Shown here one piece after another: positions 47,562 through 56,190 of a DNA stretch of 64,000 nt. Within the stretch, counting starts at the first letter, position 1, and every line of letters begins with the position of its first letter. The notes beneath the pieces were generated by a model. The model saw nothing but the letters and a program-made list of their open reading frames with translations, had not been told where the DNA came from and searched no databases. A program made the translations under genes and the position numbers. This stretch comes from an uncultured Mesonia sp. (GTDB lineage Bacteria > Bacteroidota > Bacteroidia > Flavobacteriales > Flavobacteriaceae): the NCBI GenBank assembly GCA_958296185.1, contig CATQIB010000007.1:195156-259155 (forward strand), given 5' to 3'.

Positions 47562-48122
47562 ATGAAAAGAAGTATTCGCATCTTCCTTATCCTACTTATC
47601 GGAGGCATCATTGGCTTCTTTTTAATCAAAAACCAAACCAAATCACATAGTCCAGAAGAAACCATACATTACCGTACAGGAAATTTAAAAGTAGAAGTTT
47701 TTTACAATCGGCCCGCGAAACGTGGTAGAGAGATTTTTGGCGGACTAGTACCTTTCAACCAAGTTTGGCGAACAGGGGCAAACGAGGCTACTACTTTTTG
47801 GGTTAATCAAGCCATTCAAGTAGACGGCTCGTTGTTAGATGCGGGGCGCTATAGTTTATGGACCATTCCGCAACCGGATTCTTGGAAAATTATTTTTAAT
47901 AAAAAGATGTATGCTTGGGGTATTGATTTAAGTACACAAGAAGCCGCTCGAGACGAAGCTTACGATGCTTTAATCATTGAAGTACCAACCCAAAAATTAC
48001 CCGAGACCGTAGAACGCTTTAGTATTCATTTTGAAAAACAAAACCATTTGAATTATATGGTTTTAAGTTGGGACCAAACCCAAGTAAGCTTTGCATTTGA
48101 TAAACTCAACAAAAAAGCCTAG
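47562..48122 (+). CDS. DUF2911 membrane-anchored protein
   Basis: 186 residues. N-terminal membrane segment (IRIFLILLIGGIIGFFLI), then the DUF2911 domain: KVEVFYNRPAKRGREIFG, VWRTGANEATTFWVNQA and YSLWTIPQPDSWKIIFN. Periplasmic protein of unknown function found in Bacteroidota. Divergent from the ECF operon. Confidence 0.85.
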   Translation: MKRSIRIFLILLIGGIIGFFLIKNQTKSHSPEETIHYRTGNLKVEVFYNRPAKRGREIFGGLVPFNQVWRTGANEATTFWVNQAIQVDGSLLDAGRYSLWTIPQPDSWKIIFNKKMYAWGIDLSTQEAARDEAYDALIIEVPTQKLPETVERFSIHFEKQNHLNYMVLSWDQTQVSFAFDKLNKKA

Positions 48123-48148
48123 ATGCAAGAGCAACTAGGCTTTTTTTT
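48111..48148. terminator. Bidirectional terminator overlapping the DUF2911 stop
   Basis: Perfect stem aaaaaagcctag/ctaggctttttt; the TAG stop codon is inside the left arm. It lies between convergent genes. Confidence 0.85.
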
Positions 48149-48166
48149 GAATAAATACTTATTAGA

Positions 48167-48592
48167 TTACTCGTCTAACAACAGATTTAAAGTCACGTCG
48201 ATATTATCTCGTGTGGCACGAGAAAACGGACAAATTTCGTGTGCTTTATTCACTAATTTTTCCCCTGTTTCAACATCAACTGTTGGCAGATAAGAATCTA
48301 GAATTACCGCCAATTGAAAATCACCTTCATCTGTGCGTCCAATACTTACAGAAGCTGAAACGCTATAATCGCCTAAATCTATATTATCTTCTTTAGCCAC
48401 AGCCTCAAGCGCACCTCCATAACAAGCCGAATAAGCGCAAGCAAAAAAGTGTTCTGGGTTTACTCCTTCACCATCGTCTCCTCCCATGGCTTTAGGAACA
48501 CTCAAATTCATATCTATTTTACCATCTTCGGTTTTTACGTGACCGGCTCTACCTCCCTTAGCGGTTGCTTGTTCTGTATAAAAAGTTTTCAT
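48167..48592 (-). CDS. Ohr-type organic hydroperoxide reductase (OsmC family)
   Basis: 141 residues. Reduces organic peroxides through two conserved cysteines, visible in ACAYSACYGGALEAV and HEICPFSRATR; the sequence begins with the Ohr-like FYTEQATAKGGRAGHVKTEDG. Cytosolic. It has the family length and stands alone. Confidence 0.93.
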   Translation of the reverse strand: MKTFYTEQATAKGGRAGHVKTEDGKIDMNLSVPKAMGGDDGEGVNPEHFFACAYSACYGGALEAVAKEDNIDLGDYSVSASVSIGRTDEGDFQLAVILDSYLPTVDVETGEKLVNKAHEICPFSRATRDNIDVTLNLLLDE

Positions 48593-48666
48593 CTTGATTA
48601 AAATTTTAAGTTTAATTTATGGCTTGAAGATAAAAAGCTTTTCATCCGTTTTCAAGAATGAATTCA

Positions 48667-48674
48667 TAAATTTG
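48667..48674 (+). promoter_or_regulatory. -7 element TAAATTTG for meaB
   Basis: TAnnTTTG match 19 bp before the ATG at 48693. Confidence 0.45.
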
Positions 48675-48692
48675 TGCTAAATAAAAATCCAT

Positions 48693-49784
48693 ATGCCTAC
48701 CCCCAAGAAAAATAAATCCGCTTTAAGCGAAAAGACTTCACAGCACTCGCAATCTATTGGTGCCAAAAGTGCGGCACGCATTAAGGCTTTACGAAAAAAA
48801 CGTATTGATGCCACCGATTTAGCCCAGCAGATTTTAGCCGGTAATAAAACAGCGTTGAGTCAAGGCATTACCCTAGTTGAAAGCAAACAGGAGAAGCATT
48901 TTGAATCGGTAAAAACGATTATCAACACCTGTTTGCCTGCATCGGGGAAATCTATTCGCATAGGCATTACGGGGGTGCCGGGTGTGGGTAAGAGTACATT
49001 TATTGAAGCCTTTGGTAATTATCTTATCGAAAAACATGCGAAGAAAGTTGCCGTTTTGGCTGTAGACCCTACCAGTAGCGTTTCGCACGGAAGTATTTTG
49101 GGCGACAAAACCCGCATGGAAGAATTAGTAAAACAAGAGAATGCTTTTATTCGGCCAACGGCATCGGGAGATTCGCTTGGTGGAGTTGCACAGAAAACAC
49201 GTGAATCGGTTATTTTATGCGAAGCGGCAGGCTTTGATGTTATTTTAATCGAAACCGTGGGCGTGGGACAAAGTGAAACCTTGGTGCATAGTATGACCGA
49301 CTTTTTTTTGTTGCTCAAATTGGCTGGTGCGGGTGACGAATTACAGGGTATTAAACGCGGTATTATGGAAATGGCCGATGCTATTGTTATTAATAAAGCT
49401 GATGGCGAGAACTTAAAGCCGGCGCGACAAGCCCAAGCAGAATTTAAAAAAGCGCTACATCTTTACCCGACCAAGGAAAGTACCTGGAAACCTTTGGTGA
49501 AAATTGCCAGTGGCTTGCATCAAAAAGGTATAGACCGCATATGGGAAATGCTCGAGACCTATTTTAAATTAACCAAAGGCAACGGGTATTTTGAACAATT
49601 GCGGTTAGAGCAAAACAAGCATTGGCTTTTACAAACCATACAAGACCAACTAAAAGCGGACTTTTATGCCAACCCAAAAATAAAGCAAGCTTTGGCTGAA
49701 AAAATAGAAGCTCTAGAGCGGCAAGAAATTTCTCCGTTTGAAGCCGCTTTTGATTTACTCCAATTGCATAAAGAAATACGCTAA
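48693..49784 (+). CDS. meaB: MeaB/ArgK-type GTPase, methylmalonyl-CoA mutase chaperone
   Basis: 363 residues. G1 loop GVPGVGKST at 94-102, switch and Walker B segments (VLAVDPTSSVSHGSILGDK, FDVILIETVGVGQSE) and NKADG (G4). It loads adenosylcobalamin and guards the mutase. The window also has the PduO adenosyltransferase (39187), but not the mutase genes. A Lys-rich N-terminal extension of about 45 residues precedes the core. Its stop overlaps the convergent PAP2 stop. Confidence 0.92.
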   Translation: MPTPKKNKSALSEKTSQHSQSIGAKSAARIKALRKKRIDATDLAQQILAGNKTALSQGITLVESKQEKHFESVKTIINTCLPASGKSIRIGITGVPGVGKSTFIEAFGNYLIEKHAKKVAVLAVDPTSSVSHGSILGDKTRMEELVKQENAFIRPTASGDSLGGVAQKTRESVILCEAAGFDVILIETVGVGQSETLVHSMTDFFLLLKLAGAGDELQGIKRGIMEMADAIVINKADGENLKPARQAQAEFKKALHLYPTKESTWKPLVKIASGLHQKGIDRIWEMLETYFKLTKGNGYFEQLRLEQNKHWLLQTIQDQLKADFYANPKIKQALAEKIEALERQEISPFEAAFDLLQLHKEIR

Positions 49785-50356
49785 GCTTTAGCGTTTAACT
49801 TTTTTATACTGATTTGATGCAGTTTATAAAATAAAAACCCGATTATACTCCCTATGAGTATACCCGTTATAACATCTCCTGGGTAGTGTTTACCAACGTA
49901 AATACGACTATAGCTCACCAACATGGCCCAAATAAATAACAAGGGAAAAGCTAGCTTATACCATTTTTTTAGAATGTTACCCAAAAAGATGGCTAGTGCT
50001 GTTGAGCTGGCTGCATGTGCAGAAAAATAACCGTACTTACCGCAATAATCCATCAAAAATCGGCCTTGAGCCATAAAATCTTCTTTACAAGGTCGGGGTC
50101 TGGCAAAAGCGTCTTTAAATACATTAGCCAATTGATCTGTAGCCGTTATTAAAAGCGCGATAAAAACCAATGTAATTCCGAGTGTCTTCAAGTTATAGTT
50201 TTTATAAAGCAAATACAGCAAGTAGGCATACATGGGTATAGCAGCAAACTTGTGCGTTATAAAAATCCAGAACCAATCCCAAGTAGGCGTACCTAAGTTA
50301 TTCAGATACAAGAAAAGTTCTTGGTCCCATTGCAACAGTTGTTCTAAGGTGGGCAT
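49781..50356 (-). CDS. PAP2-family membrane phosphatase
   Basis: 191 residues, about five or six membrane helices. PAP2 motifs: KDAFARPRPC, YFSAHAASSTALA with the catalytic His and SRIYVGKHYPGDV. Similar enzymes act on undecaprenyl diphosphate or phosphatidate in the inner membrane. The ORF follows the 75-residue gene and MATE gene on the same strand. Confidence 0.9.
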   Translation of the reverse strand: MPTLEQLLQWDQELFLYLNNLGTPTWDWFWIFITHKFAAIPMYAYLLYLLYKNYNLKTLGITLVFIALLITATDQLANVFKDAFARPRPCKEDFMAQGRFLMDYCGKYGYFSAHAASSTALAIFLGNILKKWYKLAFPLLFIWAMLVSYSRIYVGKHYPGDVITGILIGSIIGFLFYKLHQISIKKLNAKA

Positions 50357-50360
50357 AGTT

Positions 50361-50588
50361 TTATTCTTGATAGCGGGCTACTTCACGGTCGTAAAATTGC
50401 GAAGCCTCTTCGATTAAATTTTCTACTTCACTTTCCAGTTCTTTTTGATCGTGCGCATCAAACTCCTCCAGCCATTCAATCTCGTCATTTTGCAAATTGA
50501 TAATAAACCTTGGGTAGTCGGTATGCACAATAAATATAGCCTCGGGAAAATCGGTATTATCGGCTAGTAAAAATTTTGGAAATTCCAT
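50361..50588 (-). CDS. Small conserved-looking acidic protein
   Basis: 75 residues, no signal peptide; MEFPKFLLADNTDFPEAIFIVHTDYPRFI suggests a small alpha/beta fold; the second half is helical and acidic (DAHDQKELESEVENLIEEAS). It sits 4 bp before the PAP2 gene and 12 bp after the MATE gene on the same strand, so it is probably co-transcribed. I do not recognise its family. Confidence 0.6.
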   Translation of the reverse strand: MEFPKFLLADNTDFPEAIFIVHTDYPRFIINLQNDEIEWLEEFDAHDQKELESEVENLIEEASQFYDREVARYQE

Positions 50589-50600
50589 AGTTTGAATTTT

Positions 50601-51962
50601 TTATAAAGGTAAAGAAATACTTCCTTTTTCAATTAATTTTTTGCTAAGGTAGTTAAATCTAAAGTATAGCATTACCGCCGAAGCAGAAAGCCCCACCAAA
50701 AGACCAATCCAGATTCCCATACTTCCTAGTACATCTTCCTTACCGAGATAGAAACAAATAGGAAACCCTATTACCCAATAGGCAATAAAACAAAACAAAG
50801 TAGGTATTTTTACGTCTTGCAATCCGCGTAAAGCACCTAAAATAACTACTTGCAAACCGTCACTTAACTGAAATAAAGCGGCTATGATAAGCAATTGAGA
50901 GGCTAAATAAATTACTTGTGTATTGTCTATATAAAAAGTAGGCAACCAATCTTTAAGCACAATAAAGCCTATGGCAAAAACGGCTTCGATTAAAAATACT
51001 AACAAAAATGTAGATAAGGCAATTCGTCTTAGCTCTTTGAAAGCCTTTTTCCCTTTTTGATTACCCACCCGAATGGTTGCGGTTACGCCTAAACCTACAG
51101 CAATCATAAATGTCATTGAAGCTAAGTTTAAAGCCACCTGATTTGCCGCTTGAGGATCTGTGCCCAAGGTACCTGCAAGAAAAACCGAACCGGTAAAAAC
51201 ACCCACCTCAAAAAGCATTTGTAAAGCGGTGGGAAAGCCTAAATTAAACAAACGTTTAAATACTTTCTTTTGTAATGATTTTTTCGCCCAAACGAAGTAG
51301 GTAGCAAATTTCTTTTTTGATCTTAAAATATAATACAAAAAGAAAAGCATAAAGAAACGCGAAATCAAGGTCCCTAAAGCGGCACCCTCTAGCTCTAATC
51401 TCGGAAAAATCCATATTCCGTAAATGAGCAAATAATTAAAAAGCACGTTAACCATATTGGCCCCAATGGTAGCGTACATAGCGTATTTTGTTTGTGATAA
51501 TCCGTCACCAAATTGTTTAAAACCCTGAAAAACCATTAGCGGAATCATTGAGAACGCTACAATATCTAAATAAGGCATTGCCAATTGCACCACCTCTTCG
51601 GGCTGATTGAGGTAGAACAATACAGGTTTGGCCAACCAAAGTACTAGAAATAAAGCAATACCTGTGGTTAAGCACATGATCATACCGTGTTGAAAGTAAG
51701 AACGGCCTTTTTCTATATTATTAGCACCATCGGCCTCGGCAATTAAAGGCGTTATTGCAAAACTAAATCCGACGCCAATAGAAAGCGCGATAAAAACCAA
51801 TGAATTACCAAGAGAAACGGCTGCCAAGGGAGCGGCTCCCAGCTTACCAACCATAATATTATCGGCAAGCCCGACCAACACATGACCCAATTGACCTAAC
51901 ATCACTGGTAAAGCGATGGTTAGGTTCTTTTTAAATTCTTTTGTGTAAGCAGTAAGTTGCAT
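50601..51962 (-). CDS. MATE-family efflux transporter (NorM-like)
   Basis: 453 residues with 12 membrane helices in two repeats. Family motifs include ALPVMLGQLGHVLVGLADNIMVGKLG at the start and GALRGLQDVKIPT in the second half. Exports cationic drugs or metabolites with Na+ or H+. First gene of a minus-strand group with the 75-residue protein and PAP2. Confidence 0.93.
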   Translation of the reverse strand: MQLTAYTKEFKKNLTIALPVMLGQLGHVLVGLADNIMVGKLGAAPLAAVSLGNSLVFIALSIGVGFSFAITPLIAEADGANNIEKGRSYFQHGMIMCLTTGIALFLVLWLAKPVLFYLNQPEEVVQLAMPYLDIVAFSMIPLMVFQGFKQFGDGLSQTKYAMYATIGANMVNVLFNYLLIYGIWIFPRLELEGAALGTLISRFFMLFFLYYILRSKKKFATYFVWAKKSLQKKVFKRLFNLGFPTALQMLFEVGVFTGSVFLAGTLGTDPQAANQVALNLASMTFMIAVGLGVTATIRVGNQKGKKAFKELRRIALSTFLLVFLIEAVFAIGFIVLKDWLPTFYIDNTQVIYLASQLLIIAALFQLSDGLQVVILGALRGLQDVKIPTLFCFIAYWVIGFPICFYLGKEDVLGSMGIWIGLLVGLSASAVMLYFRFNYLSKKLIEKGSISLPL

Positions 51963-51983
51963 CGCTCGATTTTATTTGGCGTG

Positions 51984-51991
51984 CAAAGATA
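51984..51991 (-). promoter_or_regulatory. -7 element TATCTTTG for the MATE gene
   Basis: TAnnTTTG on the minus strand, followed by cacgcc as in many flavobacterial promoters, 21 bp before the MATE ATG. Confidence 0.5.
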
Positions 51992-52301
51992 TTGGAATTA
52001 GCGGAATTCTATATCGAAATAAAGTGAAGTTTTAGTCGCAGCACCATCAAATTTATCGGACGCTTTATTTTAGAAGACAAAAAACTGAAAATCAAAACAA
52101 TGAATCTAAATCAATTTAAATTTAATAGATTAAAAAAAACCTATTAAGGTCTTATTTACTTCTGGGTTTTCTGATGACAGTCTAACTTTATAAACCTTAC
52201 ATAAAAGCAGTATTAGGTTAGTGAGGCGCTTTAATTTTTAGAATTGCTTAACAGCCGTTTCTAAACAAAAAACCTAATTTGTAAATTAAAAGAAACTGCG
52301 C
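51992..52301. other. Intergenic gap without a gene
   Basis: About 310 bp, A+T rich, between divergent genes. I see a weak 7-bp inverted repeat (ttaatag/ctattaa) near 52130 and no ORF or RNA-like structure that I can support. Confidence 0.4.
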
Positions 52302-52907
52302 GTGAAAAACTATACAAGAAAAACAATACCCAACAACATACAGTCTCAGGTAGAGGAGGCTTTAGCTTATTTTCCTGCCTTGAAAGACACTCCTATACAT
52401 TTTAAATTTAAGTCATCGATAAAAAAATCGACTATGCAGGCGCAGCCAGCCTTTGGTAGTATTTTTAAGCCCAAGAATGAGCGCGCCTATTTTATTTTAA
52501 TTTCTGAAAAATTTCATATCGAAAAAGAAAAATTTTCGATTCTAGACGTACCCGATGAAGTTTTAATCGGTTGGATTGGACATGAACTAGGACATATTAT
52601 GGATTACCTCAACCGAAATGCGTTTGATTTAATTCTTTTAGGGTTTAAATACCTATTTTCTAAAAAACACCTAAAGGAAGTTGAGCGTACCGCTGATACA
52701 TATGCCATAAAACACGGTATGAAAGACTATATTTTGGCCACCAAAAATTTTATTTTGAATAATGCAGACCTTTCACCTGCATACAAAGCCCGAATTAAAA
52801 ACCTATATATGTCTCCCGAAGAAATCATGGAACTTGTAAATGAGCTAGGAGCCGACAAACTAAAGCAAGAAGTAGCAAAAAAAGTTATTGAAAAAGGAGC
52901 TTTATAA
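52302..52907 (+). CDS. Zincin-type metalloprotease-like protein (HELGH...E)
   Basis: 201 residues starting at GTG 52302; the next in-frame ATG is far inside. IGWIGHELGHIMDYL carries the HExxH zinc motif, and EVERTADTYAIKHGM has the third ligand Glu (ExxAD, as in M48/SprT-like gluzincins). No signal peptide, so cytosolic. About 50 residues of mostly basic sequence precede the core. Substrate and role are unknown; it could be inactive only if the Glu of HELGH were lost, which it is not. Converges with the GH3 gene, 6-bp overlap. Confidence 0.75.
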   Translation: MKNYTRKTIPNNIQSQVEEALAYFPALKDTPIHFKFKSSIKKSTMQAQPAFGSIFKPKNERAYFILISEKFHIEKEKFSILDVPDEVLIGWIGHELGHIMDYLNRNAFDLILLGFKYLFSKKHLKEVERTADTYAIKHGMKDYILATKNFILNNADLSPAYKARIKNLYMSPEEIMELVNELGADKLKQEVAKKVIEKGAL

Positions 52908-54431
52908 ATGACTTTTAACAAAATCTCGAAAAGAAGTGTACTTTTCTTCATCCATCACTTTTTCCATCTTTACTTGACCGCCTTTTTTCTTATTGGCACC
53001 ACTCCATTCATAAAACAGATCGAGTGGAATGGTATGTACTTTTACCCCTTTAAGTGCTTTAGATCTTGCCACACGGTAATTCTTATTCGCTGCTTTTAAA
53101 TTCTCATCTAAGGCCTGGGCCAGCTTCTCGTTTTCAATTATTCCTTTTTCATTAACTCCTAGGTGCCAAACATGATAAAATTCACCGTTTTCTTTAATAG
53201 CACTCACGGTAAATTCAGGTAGTTTTATACTGAATTGTTTTTCTAGCTCCTGGATGGCTTGATTCATTTTATTCACAGAAAGCTGAGAGCCGACTACATT
53301 AAGGAAGAACTTAGTTCTACCCGTAATTTTTATTTCGGCCTTACTTACATCCGTAAAGGCAATGGTATCGCCAATTAAATACCTCCAAGCTCCCGAAACA
53401 GTACTAATAAGCAATACATAATCTACGTTTTCTTCGACTTGATCGAGCCTTAAAACAGGGGCATCTTGACACAAAGAGCCATCGGGATTAATGTAGTCTG
53501 GCTCAAAAGGTACAAATTCAAAATACACTCCATTATCGGTAACCAATTTCATGGCGGTTGTTTCGGGGCGATTTTGAAAAGCTAAAAATCCTTCTGAAGC
53601 CAAATAGGTATCAATTACAGTTATTGGTTTACCCAGCAAGGCATTAAAACTTTTTTCATAGGGTTCAAAAGCCACCCCTCCCGAGGTATAAACTTGTAAA
53701 TTAGGCCAAACTTCATGAATATTATTTACCCCGTGATACTTAATTACCTCTTTTAGCATTAGCTCCATCCAAGATGGAATCCCACTTAGGGCACCGATAT
53801 CCCAATTTTTAGCATTTTCGGCTATGTGCTTTACCCGCTCATCCCAATCGTCTATTTGAGCAATTTCTTCTCCTGGTTTATAATAGCCTTTAAACCAAAA
53901 AGGAATATTACTAGCACTAATACCACTTATTTCACCTTCGAGGTGCCCCTGATTTTGTTGCAGGTTGGTGCTACTCCCCAACATCATGATCTCTTTTTCA
54001 AAAAAATCAGCGGGCAGCTCAAAATTAGCTAAAGCGCTCACCTGCTTTATCCCGGCTTGACGAATAGCTTCTATCATTTCATCGGTTACCGGAATACGTT
54101 TACTTGTTTTACCAGTGGTGCCTGAGCTTAACGCAAAGTATTCTGGAGCACCAGGCCAGGTGATATCGGCAAGTCCTTTTTGGGTTTGCCCCCACCAACC
54201 TTCTTGCATTTGGTGATAATCAAAATAAGGTACGGTTTCTTGAAAAGCCGCAAGCGGCTCTTCTGTAGCTAACAATTCCTTAAAGCCATAATATTTACCA
54301 AAGGCGGTATCTTGAGCGGTTTTAAGCAAATGCATTAAAACTTCTTCTTGTTCTTTGATCGGGTTTGAATTTTGATTGAGCGTACCGCTTACATCGATAA
54401 CTTTTTTAATAATAGATCCTAAAAGTGGCAT
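52902..54431 (-). CDS. GH3 auxin-responsive-promoter family acyl-amide ligase
   Basis: 509 residues from the ATG at 54431 (MPLLGSIIKKVID); the track starts six codons earlier. Adenylate-forming enzyme of the GH3 family: ALSSGTTGKTSKRIPVTDEM (ATP-binding), VYTSGGVAFEPYEKSF, TYLASEGFLAFQN and DTIAFTDVSKAEIKITGRTKFFLN. Plant members join amino acids to hormones; bacterial substrates are largely unknown. Alone between terminator-free neighbours; convergent with the zincin gene. Confidence 0.87.
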   Translation of the reverse strand: MPLLGSIIKKVIDVSGTLNQNSNPIKEQEEVLMHLLKTAQDTAFGKYYGFKELLATEEPLAAFQETVPYFDYHQMQEGWWGQTQKGLADITWPGAPEYFALSSGTTGKTSKRIPVTDEMIEAIRQAGIKQVSALANFELPADFFEKEIMMLGSSTNLQQNQGHLEGEISGISASNIPFWFKGYYKPGEEIAQIDDWDERVKHIAENAKNWDIGALSGIPSWMELMLKEVIKYHGVNNIHEVWPNLQVYTSGGVAFEPYEKSFNALLGKPITVIDTYLASEGFLAFQNRPETTAMKLVTDNGVYFEFVPFEPDYINPDGSLCQDAPVLRLDQVEENVDYVLLISTVSGAWRYLIGDTIAFTDVSKAEIKITGRTKFFLNVVGSQLSVNKMNQAIQELEKQFSIKLPEFTVSAIKENGEFYHVWHLGVNEKGIIENEKLAQALDENLKAANKNYRVARSKALKGVKVHTIPLDLFYEWSGANKKKGGQVKMEKVMDEEKYTSFRDFVKSHL

Positions 54432-54499
54432 AAACGTGGTTTTTACCAAAAATAAGACCTATTTAAAAAGTCAAGCAAACCCAGCGTAATAAAACTATG

Positions 54500-55384
54500 T
54501 TAATTTGTCTCTTGTTCAAGTTCTTTAATGTAATTGGTCAACTCACTTTTAATATCTAGCGGTAGCGTGGGTTCTTTAACATCTTTGAAAGTGGTAAGGC
54601 GTTCAAACAAAATTTTAGCCACCAAATAGCGCGCGTATTTTTTATTATCGGCTGGGATGATATACCAGGGGGCTGCTGGTGTACTGGTTTTTTGAATGGC
54701 TTCTTGATAGCAGTCTTGGTAGTTGTCCCACAGTTTGCGTTCTTCAATATCTCCGGGTGAAAATTTCCAGTTTTTTTCGGGTTTATGTAAACGCCGCAGC
54801 AGTCTATTTTTTTGTTCTTCTTTAGAAAGATGAAGAAAAAATTTAAAAATAAGCGTACCATTTTGAACAAGCGTTTGTTCAAACGAGTTGATTTCTGCAA
54901 AGCGTTTTTCCCAAAATTTAGGCGTGATATCCTTTACGGAATTAATTTGCGGCAAATTTTCATTTAGAATGTACTCGGGGTGCACGCGGGTTACCAAAAC
55001 ATTTTCATAGTGGGTTCGATTAAAAATCCCGAATTTTCCACGCTCTGGCAATCTCTTGTAGTGTCTCCATAGATAGTCGTGCTTCAATTCATTTTTAGAA
55101 GGAGTTTTAAAGCTATGTACTACCACCCCACGTGAATTAAAGCCTTGAAAAACCTCTCGAATTAAACTATCTTTCCCTGCTGTATCCATTCCCTGTAAAC
55201 AGACCAAAACCGAATATTTACCATGCGCATATAATTTATCTTGCCAGCTAGCAAGCTCTTTACGGATAGGTTTTAGGGCTCGTTTAGCCTCCTTATTGGT
55301 TACTCCTAAATCGATGTGGGTAGGTGCATTTTTTAAATTCACATTTTCTGAAGCGATAAAATGGTTTATATCAATTGATTTCAT
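54500..55384 (-). CDS. Polyphosphate kinase 2 family protein
   Basis: 294 residues from the ATG at 55384 (MKSIDINHF); the longer track start adds an unlikely leader. Walker A CLQGMDTAGKDS, FKTPSKNELKHDYLWR, and the lid GIFNRTHYENVLVTRVHPE are PPK2 motifs. It transfers phosphate between polyphosphate and nucleotides; one-domain class I or III enzymes use ADP/GDP or AMP. Subclass not decided. Confidence 0.92.
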   Translation of the reverse strand: MKSIDINHFIASENVNLKNAPTHIDLGVTNKEAKRALKPIRKELASWQDKLYAHGKYSVLVCLQGMDTAGKDSLIREVFQGFNSRGVVVHSFKTPSKNELKHDYLWRHYKRLPERGKFGIFNRTHYENVLVTRVHPEYILNENLPQINSVKDITPKFWEKRFAEINSFEQTLVQNGTLIFKFFLHLSKEEQKNRLLRRLHKPEKNWKFSPGDIEERKLWDNYQDCYQEAIQKTSTPAAPWYIIPADNKKYARYLVAKILFERLTTFKDVKEPTLPLDIKSELTNYIKELEQETN

Positions 55385-55508
55385 AATGTTTAGTATTATA
55401 GCTATAGCTGCCTGATGAGTATCTGGCTTAAAAGTAAACAAATCTCATAACATTCCTCAGTATTCTCGATAAACCAGAGGAGCCCTATTAAAATAAAAGT
55501 GAATTCAG

Positions 55509-55516
55509 TATCTTTG
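55509..55516 (+). promoter_or_regulatory. -7 element TATCTTTG upstream of the GNAT-like gene
   Basis: TAnnTTTG followed by gcgcc, about 20 bp before the TTG start at 55536. Confidence 0.5.
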
Positions 55517-55535
55517 CGCCTTAAAACATTTTGAT

Positions 55536-56135
55536 TTGGACAAAAATACTATCGTGGAGCGCATGGCCGAGATTTTGAAAGAGACGCCAACCTCTATGGA
55601 AATCGTAAAGAAAGATGCGAAAACCGAACAGCGGTTCAAATATTTAGCTACTTATATGATTGATAAAGCAATAGCTAAAGACGCGTTGGTGTTATCTGAT
55701 AATGAGATGGGTATTGGTATTGTTATTCAAAACAGTAAAGACAAGCCTAATTTTTTCAAAGATAAATGGGAAGATTTAAAGTTGGTTTACCATGTAACGG
55801 GTTTCAAAAATATTCCTAAAATTTTACGAAACCAAAAATATGTACGCCAGCAAAGACCAGCTGACCAAGATTATTTATATTGCTGGTTCTGGGGAATTAG
55901 TAAAGATAATCGCGGTGCAGACACACAGGTAGCAAAACAAATGAAAGATGAGTTTTTAAGACGAGCGCATAAGTTAAATTTGCCCCTATTTGCAGAAACG
56001 CAAATGCGCCGAAATACCATTGTATATCAAAAATTTGGTTTTGAATTATTTCACACTTGGAATAGAGAAGATGGTAAAACTATGTATTTCTTAAAATACG
56101 ACCCTAAAAAGCATCCTGAATACGAAGACCAGTAA
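55536..56135 (+). CDS. GNAT-like acetyltransferase of unknown substrate
   Basis: About 199 residues from TTG 55536; an ATG nine codons later (55563) is an alternative start. The C-terminal half reads as the GNAT acetyl-CoA fold: EFLRRAHKLNLPLFAETQMRRNTIVYQKFGFELFHTW, where the YQKFGF portion is the usual motif. The N-terminal half (VERMAEILKETPTSMEIV) is less recognisable. No membrane segment. Terminated by a strong hairpin. Confidence 0.65.
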   Translation: MDKNTIVERMAEILKETPTSMEIVKKDAKTEQRFKYLATYMIDKAIAKDALVLSDNEMGIGIVIQNSKDKPNFFKDKWEDLKLVYHVTGFKNIPKILRNQKYVRQQRPADQDYLYCWFWGISKDNRGADTQVAKQMKDEFLRRAHKLNLPLFAETQMRRNTIVYQKFGFELFHTWNREDGKTMYFLKYDPKKHPEYEDQ

Positions 56136-56145
56136 AATATAGAAT

Positions 56146-56175
56146 AAAAAAAGCAGCCTTACAGCTGCTTTTTTT
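56146..56175. terminator. Bidirectional terminator between convergent genes
   Basis: Perfect stem aaaaaaagcagc/gctgcttttttt with loop cttaca, at the ends of the GNAT-like gene and the sigma-54 regulator. Confidence 0.85.
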
Positions 56176-56190
56176 ACTTAAATGTTTTTT

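Noticed and set aside
54556-54900. 114-codon minus-strand ORF overlapping PPK2
   Set aside because: A different frame of the PPK2 gene, which has clear motifs.
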